From an uncultured bacterium (lineage in GTDB: Bacteria > Chloroflexota > Anaerolineae > JACIWP01): 10,135 nucleotides of DNA. Both the position numbers and the translations under genes were made by a program. The notes under the pieces were generated by a model. That model had not been told where the DNA came from and made no database searches. It worked only from the letters and a program-made list of their open reading frames with translations. The stretch covers positions 1-10,135 of the forward strand of contig CAIQJD010000023.1 in assembly GCA_903872005.1 (NCBI GenBank), given 5' to 3'. Positions 1 to 6,911 of this stretch are shown here, one piece after another (position 1 is the stretch's first letter; each line of letters starts with the position of its first letter).

Positions 1-61
1 CGAAGGCCGGCTATACAAATCTTAGCCAACTGGGTGTGTCTATAATATGTGACAGACCTGA

Positions 62-76
62 TTTCACTATGTGAAA
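62..76. promoter_or_regulatory. Operator-like palindrome TTTCAC-TAT-GTGAAA
   Basis: A perfect 6+3+6 inverted repeat (TTTCAC, TAT, GTGAAA) is centred at position 69. That is about where transcription from the left-pointing promoter should begin. The heptamer TATGTGA occurs twice, at 46-52 and 68-74, 22 bp apart or about two helical turns. A further inverted pair, AATATGT (44-50) and ACATATT (83-89), encloses the palindrome. This arrangement fits a dimeric transcription factor bound over the start site. No regulator can be named from it; the TGTGA core recalls CRP/FNR-type half-sites but the spacing is not canonical. Confidence 0.5.
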
Positions 77-105
77 ATTATAACATATTCGGGTTTGCCT
101 GTCAA
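77..105 (-). promoter_or_regulatory. Perfect-consensus sigma70-type promoter pointing left
   Basis: Read on the minus strand, TTGACA lies at 105-100 and TATAAT at 82-77, separated by exactly 17 nt. Both hexamers match the housekeeping sigma consensus at 6 of 6 positions. The predicted transcription start is near position 70, so the transcript runs off the left edge and its gene is not visible. The only frame on that strand within the window is short and stops at 11-13, so the first 70 nt look like a leader. A palindrome (62-76) overlaps the predicted start, which suggests repression, but that is inference. Confidence 0.75.
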
Positions 106-154
106 TCCCCATGCAGAAGTTTTCTACCCTTTGAAGCAGGCTGGCGCGTGTTTC

Positions 155-183
155 TTGGCAGCGCATCCGCGATGGAGTATAAT
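155..183 (+). promoter_or_regulatory. Sigma70-type promoter of the small membrane protein-xpt-guaA unit
   Basis: TTGGCA (155-160; 5 of 6 consensus) is followed after exactly 17 nt by TATAAT (178-183; 6 of 6). The predicted start near 190 gives a leader of only about 26 nt before the ATG at 216, just enough for the GAGGAG ribosome binding site at 201-206. The leader is too short for a riboswitch, so any control is more likely at transcription initiation. No other good promoter is visible before xpt or guaA. Confidence 0.75.
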
Positions 184-215
184 CGCCAACAGAAGTGCGT
201 GAGGAGAGTTGGCAG

Positions 216-437
216 ATGTCCGAGCCAAGCAATCCGCGCCGACATCAAGCGGAGACCGAACGCAATCTGCTGATCGGCGCAGTCATCATATTGATGTTTG
301 TGGGCGGCGGCTTGATCGCGGCGCTGTACGGGGGCGGAGCCGGCGTCTTGGGGCTGGTCTGTATCCTCGGCGGGGTGCTATTGTTGCTCACGCTGTATGG
401 GGTGGTGAAGTTGTTTGAGCGGTGGGGCGGCGAGTGA
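216..437 (+). CDS. Small two-helix membrane protein of unknown function
   Basis: This 73-residue protein has a polar N-terminus (residues 1-17, rich in Arg, Glu and Gln). Two hydrophobic glycine-rich segments follow, at about 18-38 and 42-66, and then a short charged tail (KLFERWGGE). The helices are joined by a Gly-rich turn (YGGGAG), so it is likely a hairpin in the inner membrane with both ends on the same side. There is no cleavable signal peptide. The ATG at 216 is preferred over an in-frame GTG at 195 because GAGGAG (201-206) sits 9 nt before it and the GTG lies close to the predicted transcription start. It is the first gene after a strong promoter and lies 54 nt before xpt with no terminator between, so the two are probably cotranscribed. 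I do not recognise the family and assign no function. Confidence 0.75.
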   Translation: MSEPSNPRRHQAETERNLLIGAVIILMFVGGGLIAALYGGGAGVLGLVCILGGVLLLLTLYGVVKLFERWGGE

Positions 438-491
438 TGGGCCGGGCCGAGTTGGTTATTGGGGCAGATTCAGACAGGAGATGATGGATCC

Positions 492-1070
492 ATGTACGCC
501 AGCGAAGCGCTGAAAGCGCGCATCTTGTCGGATGGGCGCAATTTGGGCAATGGCATCCTGAAGGTGGATGGTTTCATCAACCATCAGGTGGATGCGCGGC
601 TGATGATGCAGGTGGGCTATGCCCTGGCGGCGCGGTTCGCCGCGTTGCCGATCACGAAGGTGCTGACGGCGGAGATCTCAGGGATTGCGCCGGCGGTGAT
701 GACGGCGATGGCGCTGGATGTGCCGGTGGTGTACGCGCGCAAGCATAAGCCGATCACGATGCCGGAGCGCACGTATTTGGTTTCGGCGCCATCGCATACG
801 AAGGGCGGCGAAGTGACGCTGATGGTGTCGCCAGAATGGCTGCGGCCGGCGGACAAGGTCCTGGTTGTGGATGATTTTCTGGCATCCGGGCGCACGATCC
901 GGGCGCTGGTGGAGTTGACGGCTCAGTCGGGCGCTGAACTGCTGGGCATTGCTGCGGTGATTGAGAAGTCGTTTGAGGGCGGACGCGCGGTCTTCTCCGA
1001 TTTGGGCGTGCCGGTCGAGGCATTGGTCACGATTACCAGCATGGACGGCGGCAAGATTCTGTTCGCGTAG
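492..1070 (+). CDS. xpt: Xanthine phosphoribosyltransferase
   Basis: Xpt joins xanthine to PRPP to make XMP in purine salvage, in the cytoplasm. The 192 residues match the Bacillus-type Xpt length (194). Family landmarks are [12 protein letters not shown] (23-34), the SGIAPAVMT base/phosphate region (63-71), [10 protein letters not shown] (77-86), the PRPP-binding motif [13 protein letters not shown] (123-135), and IEKSFEGGR (157-165). The start at 492 is chosen because AGGAG (476-480) lies 11 nt upstream and the protein then begins where the family does; an upstream in-frame start at 459 would add 11 residues without similarity. The guaA gene follows after 28 nt. The pairing makes chemical sense, since XMP is the substrate of GuaA. 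The closely related Apt family is less likely because the N-terminal and hinge motifs are Xpt-like. Confidence 0.93.
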   Translation: MYASEALKARILSDGRNLGNGILKVDGFINHQVDARLMMQVGYALAARFAALPITKVLTAEISGIAPAVMTAMALDVPVVYARKHKPITMPERTYLVSAPSHTKGGEVTLMVSPEWLRPADKVLVVDDFLASGRTIRALVELTAQSGAELLGIAAVIEKSFEGGRAVFSDLGVPVEALVTITSMDGGKILFA

Positions 1071-1098
1071 GTTAGCATGGAAAAGGCGAGGAAGAGTC

Positions 1099-2652
1099 AT
1101 GAATGTTGTGCCCGAAACTGTCGTGATCCTCGATTTCGGCTCGCAGTATAGCCAGCTCATCGCGCGCCGTGTGCGTGAGGCGCGCGTCTATTGCGAGTTG
1201 ATCCCGTGGGATGCGCCGGCGGAGCGGGTGTTGGCATTGAACCCGGCTGGCTTCATCCTATCTGGTAGCCCATCGAGTGTGTATGAGGCCGGCGCGCCAA
1301 CCCTGCCGGACTATGTGCTTGCCAGCGGCCGGCCGGTGCTGGGCATCTGTTACGGGATGCAGTTGTTGACGCTGGCGCTGGGCGGCCGCGTGGAGCCATC
1401 CACCAGTCGCGAGTATGGGCAGGCCGACATCACCATGGTGGCCTCGGATGCGCCGTTGCTGGCTGGCATCCCTTCGCCGGCGCGCGTGTGGATGAGTCAT
1501 GGCGACCGGGTGGAGACGCCGGCGCAGGGGTTCGCGGTGCTGGCGCGCACGGACAATGCGCCGGCTGCGGCGGTGGGAAACGCGGCGCGCCGGGTGTACG
1601 GGCTGCAATTTCACCCAGAAGTACATCATACTCCTCATGGATCGCTCATCTTGCGTAATTTCCTGTTCGACATTTGCGGCTTGCATGGTTTGTGGGAACC
1701 GCATAACTTCATCGAGCAGAGTGTGGCGGCGGTGCGCGAGCGCGTGGGCACGGAGCATGCCATCTGCGCCATTTCCGGCGGCGTCGATTCGACGGTGGCG
1801 GCTACGCTGGTGGGCCACGCCATCGGGGAGCAGCTCACCTGCATTTTCGTGGACAATGGGTTGCATCGGAAGGGCGAGGTGGAGGCGAATATGGCCGCCT
1901 TCCGGGCGCATATCCAGGCGCCCACGCGACTGGTAGATGCGCGCCAACGCTTTCTGGGCGCGCTGGCCGGCGTGACAGACCCGGAGCAGAAGCGGCACAT
2001 CATCGGGCATGAGTTCATCCGCGTCTTTGAGGAAGAGGCGCGCAAGATTGGGCCGGTGCGCTATCTGGTGCAGGGAACGATCTATCCCGATGTGATTGAG
2101 TCGTCGGGGACGGGAACGCGGGCGGCGGCGCGGATCAAATCGCATCACAACGTCGGCGCGTTGCCCAAAGACATGAACCTGGAATTGATCGAGCCACTGC
2201 GGATGTTGTTCAAGGATGAAGTGCGCCTGGTGGGCGCGGCGCTGGACCTGCCGGCGGCCCTGGTGCATCGGCAGCCCTGTCCCGGTCCGGCCTTGGCGGT
2301 GCGGATTATCGGGGAGGTGACGCCGGCTGCCCTGGAGACGCTACGGGAGGCCGATGCGATTGTCACCAGCGAGATCGAGGCGGCCGACCTCGGCGCCACG
2401 ATGCCCTGGCAGTACTTCGCCGTCTTGACGTCAGTGCGGTCGGTGGGTGTGATGGGAGATGGCCGCACGTATCAGAATATGGCGGCCATACGGGCGGTCG
2501 CCAGCGTGGACGGCATGACGGCGGACTGGTCGCGCCTGCCTTATGATCTGTTGGCGCGCATTTCGAGTCGGATCGTGAATGAGGTGGCCGGCGTCAATCG
2601 GGTCGTGTATGATATTTCGTCGAAGCCGCCGGCGACGATTGAGTGGGAATAG
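1099..2652 (+). CDS. guaA: GMP synthase (glutamine-hydrolysing)
   Basis: GuaA converts XMP to GMP using ATP and glutamine-derived ammonia. The 517 residues are the normal full length. The N-terminal class I amidotransferase domain has the GICYGMQ nucleophile loop (Cys84) and FHPEVHHT (His172, Glu174), completing the catalytic triad. The ATP pyrophosphatase domain carries the P-loop SGGVDS (226-231). It is followed by the family motifs [20 protein letters not shown] and [17 protein letters not shown], and the C-terminus [11 protein letters not shown] that closes the active site. The ATG at 1099 is preceded by the purine-rich GAGGAAGAG (1088-1096). A longer frame starting at 961 overlaps xpt and adds 46 unrelated residues, so it is rejected. 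The gene lies 28 nt after xpt in a salvage operon. All key residues are present and activity is expected. Confidence 0.98.
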   Translation: MNVVPETVVILDFGSQYSQLIARRVREARVYCELIPWDAPAERVLALNPAGFILSGSPSSVYEAGAPTLPDYVLASGRPVLGICYGMQLLTLALGGRVEPSTSREYGQADITMVASDAPLLAGIPSPARVWMSHGDRVETPAQGFAVLARTDNAPAAAVGNAARRVYGLQFHPEVHHTPHGSLILRNFLFDICGLHGLWEPHNFIEQSVAAVRERVGTEHAICAISGGVDSTVAATLVGHAIGEQLTCIFVDNGLHRKGEVEANMAAFRAHIQAPTRLVDARQRFLGALAGVTDPEQKRHIIGHEFIRVFEEEARKIGPVRYLVQGTIYPDVIESSGTGTRAAARIKSHHNVGALPKDMNLELIEPLRMLFKDEVRLVGAALDLPAALVHRQPCPGPALAVRIIGEVTPAALETLREADAIVTSEIEAADLGATMPWQYFAVLTSVRSVGVMGDGRTYQNMAAIRAVASVDGMTADWSRLPYDLLARISSRIVNEVAGVNRVVYDISSKPPATIEWE

Positions 2653-2674
2653 CCGGCGCGAGCCGTTGGCCGGC
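2652..2674. repeat. GCCGGC inverted pair after guaA
   Basis: Two copies of GCCGGC (2652-2657 and 2669-2674) are separated by 11 nt and can form a 6-bp GC stem directly at the guaA stop codon. No T-run follows, so this is a weak candidate for a terminator or pause site. The same spacing occurs at the end of galK (6551-6575). The hexamer is very common throughout the window, so chance pairing is possible. Confidence 0.3.
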
Positions 2675-2695
2675 GGGGATAATGGAGCATACATT
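2666..2695 (+). promoter_or_regulatory. Possible promoter of the iron-type alcohol dehydrogenase
   Basis: TTGGCC (2666-2671, 4 of 6) and TACATT (2690-2695, 4 of 6) are 18 nt apart, leaving about 30 nt before the dehydrogenase start. A GATAAT at 2678-2683 also resembles a -10 box but has no good -35 partner at 17 nt. The 79-nt gap and the strong separate ribosome binding site suggest a new transcription unit, but the hexamers are weak and read-through from guaA is possible. Confidence 0.35.
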
Positions 2696-2731
2696 CCGTC
2701 GAGACGAGGACGATCTACCGAGGAGGACACT

Positions 2732-3889
2732 ATGGCTAACATCAGCGCTTTCCGTATTCCAGGGGAAGTGATCTTTGGCGCCGGCGCGTTGGCGCAACTG
2801 GCGGACAAGATCGGCGAGTTCGGCGCGCGGCGCATCTCGCTCATTACAGACAAGGGGCTGCGCGCGGCCGGCGCGCCAGATAGGACGGCAGAGTCGCTGC
2901 GCGCGGCCGGCTTGAGCGTAGATATCTATGATGACATCGCCGGCGAGCCAAGTTTGGAGATGTTGGAGGCGTGTCGCGCCCAGGTCAAGGCCGGCGGGTA
3001 TGAGCTGGTCGTCGCTTTGGGCGGCGGCTCGGCGATGGATATGGCCAAGGCGGCGGCGTGCCTCGCGTTCAATGAGGGGCCGGCGCGCCAGTTCATCGGC
3101 GTCAATTTGATTCCCAGGCCGGGCGCGCCGGTGATCGCGCTCCCGACGACGGCCGGCACCGCTTCGGAAGTGACGCCCAATGCCATCTTCGCGGATCTTG
3201 CCAACAATGTGAAGAGCGGCATCGTGAGCCGGTTCCTGCTGCCCAGGGTGGCGTGCGTGGACCCGGAGCTGACCTATTCCGTGCCGCCGGCGGTGACAGC
3301 CGCGACGGGCATGGACGCGCTGGTGCACGCCATTGAATCGTACATTTCGCCCAAGGCAACCGTCTTCACGCAACCATACGCGCTGAAGGCTATCGAGCTG
3401 ATTGGCAGCAACTTGCGGACGGCCGTGGCGGATGGGAAGGACAAGGCGGCGCGTGAGGCCATGGCGTGGGGAAGCCTGGTCGCCGGCTTGAGTTTCGCCA
3501 ATGCCGGGGTGGGCGGCGTGCATGCCCTGGCGTACCCGCTGGGCGGGCAGTTCCACGTGCCGCATGGCGTCTCCAATGCACTGCTGCTGACGCCGGTGAT
3601 GCGCTTTAGCGCGGGGGCCAAGCCGGCGCTCTTCGCCGCCATCGCGCGGGCTTTCGGCGTGGCGGATCAGGGGCAAGGCGATGCCCGGATGGCGGAGCAG
3701 GCGGTGGAGGCCATGGGCAGCCTGTCGTTGGATATTGGCATCCCGCAGCGGATGCGCGATGTGAACGTGCCGGAGGGCGCGCTGGAGCCGATGGCAGTGG
3801 CAGCCAGCAAGATCGAACGGTTGTTGGTCAACAATGCGCGGCCGATGACGCTGGATGATATCCGGCAGATCTATCGCGCGGCGTGGTGA
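2732..3889 (+). CDS. Iron-containing (group III) alcohol dehydrogenase
   Basis: This 385-residue protein is a full-length member of the Fe-dependent alcohol dehydrogenase family (FucO/YqhD/propanediol-dehydrogenase type). It should interconvert an alcohol and an aldehyde or ketone with NAD(P)H in the cytoplasm. The nucleotide-binding loop GGGSAMDMAK (97-106) and ALPTTAGTASEVT (136-148) are clear. The four metal ligands of the family are in place: Asp195 and His199 in TGMDALVHAIESY, His264 in GVHALAYPLGG, and His278 in HVPHGVSNALLL. The ATG at 2732 has an excellent AGGAGG (2721-2726) 5 nt upstream; the longer frame from 2579 runs back into guaA and is rejected. The substrate cannot be read from the sequence, so no gene symbol is given. 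It is followed by a hairpin (3902-3936), so it may be monocistronic. Confidence 0.93.
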   Translation: MANISAFRIPGEVIFGAGALAQLADKIGEFGARRISLITDKGLRAAGAPDRTAESLRAAGLSVDIYDDIAGEPSLEMLEACRAQVKAGGYELVVALGGGSAMDMAKAAACLAFNEGPARQFIGVNLIPRPGAPVIALPTTAGTASEVTPNAIFADLANNVKSGIVSRFLLPRVACVDPELTYSVPPAVTAATGMDALVHAIESYISPKATVFTQPYALKAIELIGSNLRTAVADGKDKAAREAMAWGSLVAGLSFANAGVGGVHALAYPLGGQFHVPHGVSNALLLTPVMRFSAGAKPALFAAIARAFGVADQGQGDARMAEQAVEAMGSLSLDIGIPQRMRDVNVPEGALEPMAVAASKIERLLVNNARPMTLDDIRQIYRAAW

Positions 3890-3901
3890 TGAAAGTGTAG
3901 A

Positions 3902-3936
3902 GACCCTCCCGCAGGTTCGCAAAACTGCGGGAGGTC
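3902..3936 (+). terminator. Strong GC hairpin after the alcohol dehydrogenase
   Basis: GACCCTCCCGCAG (3902-3914) pairs with CTGCGGGAGGTC (3925-3936) to give a 12-bp stem with one bulged C and a 10-nt loop. It begins 13 nt after the dehydrogenase stop codon. There is no T-run on either side, so it is not a textbook intrinsic terminator. It could be a terminator of the U-tract-free kind, an mRNA 3'-end stabiliser, or one copy of a dispersed intergenic repeat. It ends only 21 nt before the next start codon, so it could also dampen read-through into the gal genes. Confidence 0.5.
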
Positions 3937-3957
3937 CCGTGACAGAAGGGATTGCCG

Positions 3958-5417
<1,460 letters not shown>

Positions 5418-5435
5418 CGATGCTTGGAGACGGAG

Positions 5436-6578
5436 ATGGACTTGCATGATCGCGTGATGGCAGCTTTCGAACGTGAATATGGCCGGCCGGCGGCCGGCGT
5501 GGCGCGGGCGCCGGGGCGCGTGAATCTGATCGGCGAACATACGGACTACAACGATGGGTTCGTCTTGCCCATGGCGATTGATCGCGCGGTATGGCTGGCG
5601 CTGCGCCGGCGCACGGATGACCGCGTGCGGGTTTATGCGCTCGATTTCGACCAGCGGTTAGAGTTTTCACTCCATGATATCGGGGAGCGTGGGCGCGGTT
5701 GGGGAGAGTATGTCAAGGGTGTGGCGTGGGCATGGCGGGAGGCTGGCTTGCCCCTGTGCGGCTGGGAAGGGACGCTGGCTGGCGATGTGCCCATCGGTGG
5801 GGGCTTGTCTTCCTCTGCTGCGTTGGAGCTGGCGACAGCGCGGGGCTTCGCGACGGCCTGCGAGGTCGGTTGGGATGGGCCGGCGATGGCGCGGCTGGCG
5901 CTGCGGGCCGAGAGCGATTGGGTGGGGATGAAGTGCGGCATCATGGATCAGATGATTGCGGCTTGCGGCGTTGCCGGTCAGGCGTTGCTAATTGATTGTC
6001 GGAGCCTGGTGATGCAGGCCGTGGCCCTGCCGGCAGAGACGAGTATCGTCATTCTCGATACGGCCACGCAGCGCGGACTGGTGGACTCGGCCTACAATGA
6101 GCGCCGCGCGCAATGCGAGGAAGCGGCGCGGACGCTGGGCGCGCTGGCGTTGCGTGATGTGACGTGGGAGACATTCATAGAGCGCCAGGGCGCGTTGACT
6201 CCGGTGGCTCGCCGGCGCGCACGGCATGTCATCAGCGAGAATCGGCGCACCCTGGAAGCGGCTGAGGCGATGCAGCGGGGCGACGCGAAGCGTCTGGGCG
6301 AGTTGATGAATGCCAGCCACGTCAGTTTGCGGGACGATTTCGAGGTCTCCAGTCGAGAGCTGGACATCATGGTGGAATGCGCGCAGAACACGACGGGATG
6401 TCTGGGGGCGCGCATGACGGGTGCTGGATTTGGCGGGTGCGCGGCAGCGCTGGCGCAGAGCACACAGGCTGATGCGCTGGCTGCGGACGTGGCGCAACGC
6501 TATGCCGCGCGCACCGGCCTGACGCCGCGGATCTATGTGTGCGCGGCGAGCGCCGGCGCCAGCTATCGGCCGGCGTGA
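5436..6578 (+). CDS. galK: Galactokinase
   Basis: GalK phosphorylates galactose with ATP to galactose-1-phosphate, the substrate of the adjacent GalT. The 380 residues match the family (E. coli 382). The galactokinase signature GRVNLIGEHTDYNDGF (27-42) contains Arg28, Glu34, His35 and Asp37. The GHMP-kinase P-loop PIGGGLSSSAALE is at 119-131. The catalytic Asp171 lies in MKCGIMDQ. The third GHMP motif, GARMTGAGFGGC, is at 324-335. The ATG at 5436 has GGAG (5426-5429) 6 nt upstream; an in-frame TTG at 5424 overlaps that site and is less likely. It is the last gene of the plus-strand block and ends 3 nt before the stop codon of the converging atl gene. The epimerase galE and a mutarotase are absent here and must be encoded elsewhere if the pathway is complete. 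Confidence 0.97.
   Translation: MDLHDRVMAAFEREYGRPAAGVARAPGRVNLIGEHTDYNDGFVLPMAIDRAVWLALRRRTDDRVRVYALDFDQRLEFSLHDIGERGRGWGEYVKGVAWAWREAGLPLCGWEGTLAGDVPIGGGLSSSAALELATARGFATACEVGWDGPAMARLALRAESDWVGMKCGIMDQMIAACGVAGQALLIDCRSLVMQAVALPAETSIVILDTATQRGLVDSAYNERRAQCEEAARTLGALALRDVTWETFIERQGALTPVARRRARHVISENRRTLEAAEAMQRGDAKRLGELMNASHVSLRDDFEVSSRELDIMVECAQNTTGCLGARMTGAGFGGCAAALAQSTQADALAADVAQRYAARTGLTPRIYVCAASAGASYRPA
6551..6575. repeat. GCCGGC inverted pair at the end of galK
   Basis: CGCCGGC (6551-6557) and GCCGGCG (6569-6575) can form a 7-bp stem with an 11-nt loop just before the galK stop codon. A pyrimidine-rich stretch (CCTATTCTTCTG, 6581-6592) follows on the plus strand. It could help terminate galK, or both converging genes, but lacks a proper T-run. 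It has the same geometry as the pair after guaA (2652-2674). Confidence 0.3.
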
Positions 6579-6581
6579 CGC

Positions 6582-6911
6582 CTATTCTTCTGACCAGCCG
6601 AAACGCTTGAGGTCAATGCGGCCGGCCAGGTCGAATTCGATCCCTTCATCTTCCAGCAGGGCGCGCTGAAGCTCTGCGCCGGCGCCGGCCGGCAGGCTGC
6701 TCTTTCCCTGGGCATTCACGATGCGATGCCAGGGTACGTCATCTGCCTCTTTCAACGTATGCATGGCCCAGCCGACGGTGCGCGCGCCACGCGGCATGCC
6801 GAGCCGGCGCGCAATCTGACCGTAGGTCGCCACGCGGCCGGCGGGAATGGAGCGCGCCGCGTCGCGAATGCGCTCGAAGAGCGCGTGGGCAGAGTCCTTT
6901 GGCTCAGTCAT
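6582..6911 (-). CDS. Alkyltransferase-like (ATL) DNA-damage-binding protein
   Basis: This 109-residue protein is the DNA-binding domain of the O6-methylguanine-DNA methyltransferase family. The catalytic Cys of the PCHR motif is replaced by Trp61 (PWHRIVNAQGK, 60-70). That substitution defines ATL proteins, which bind O6-alkylguanine, flip it out and flag it for nucleotide excision repair but cannot remove the alkyl group. The nucleotide-flipping Tyr30 (GRVATYGQIA) and arginine finger Arg44 (GARTVGWAM) are present with the same spacing as in fission yeast Atl1 (Tyr25, Arg39, Trp56). The ATG at 6911 has GGAG (complement of 6916-6919) 4 nt upstream; the longer frame from 7043 adds 44 residues overlapping the glycosidase in another frame. 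The start overlaps the glycosidase stop by 8 nt, pointing to coupled translation. Confidence 0.92.
   Translation of the reverse strand: MTEPKDSAHALFERIRDAARSIPAGRVATYGQIARRLGMPRGARTVGWAMHTLKEADDVPWHRIVNAQGKSSLPAGAGAELQRALLEDEGIEFDLAGRIDLKRFGWSEE

Larger units (their letters stand above)
1..215. other. Intergenic divergent control region, AT-rich around 40-130
   Basis: No gene is supported here. The open frames crossing it on both strands are short, lack ribosome binding sites and have no recognisable product. The stretch from about 40 to 130 is markedly richer in A and T than the rest of the window. It carries the left-pointing promoter, the palindrome and, further right, the promoter for the purine unit. 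A possible stem of GCCTG plus TCAA (97-105) with TTGA and CAGGC (131-141) encloses a 25-nt loop, and its meaning is unclear. A second TATAAT occurs on the plus strand at 41-46 but has no good -35 partner. Confidence 0.7.

Noticed and set aside
9..27. GGCTA...TAGCC inverted repeat at the left edge, considered as part of a tRNA or terminator.
   Set aside because: Only 5 bp with a 9-nt loop, no T-run, and no tRNA-like arms can be drawn from the visible sequence.
41..46. Plus-strand TATAAT that could be another -10 box.
   Set aside because: No acceptable -35 hexamer lies 16-18 nt upstream, and the extended -10 TGn is out of register by one base.
97..141. Possible purine riboswitch: GTTTTCTACC (119-128) resembles the conserved J2/3 segment, within a potential stem 97-105/131-141.
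   Set aside because: The segment has one extra T, the loop-loop kissing motifs and the P2/P3 stems are not visible, and the element lies upstream of the strong plus-strand promoter (155-183), so it would not be in the xpt transcript from that promoter.
1258..2268. Long minus-strand open frame (336 codons) opposite guaA.
   Set aside because: Its product is rich in Arg, His, Pro and Gln with no motif, it has no context, and it lies fully over a well-conserved gene; typical antisense shadow in GC-rich DNA.
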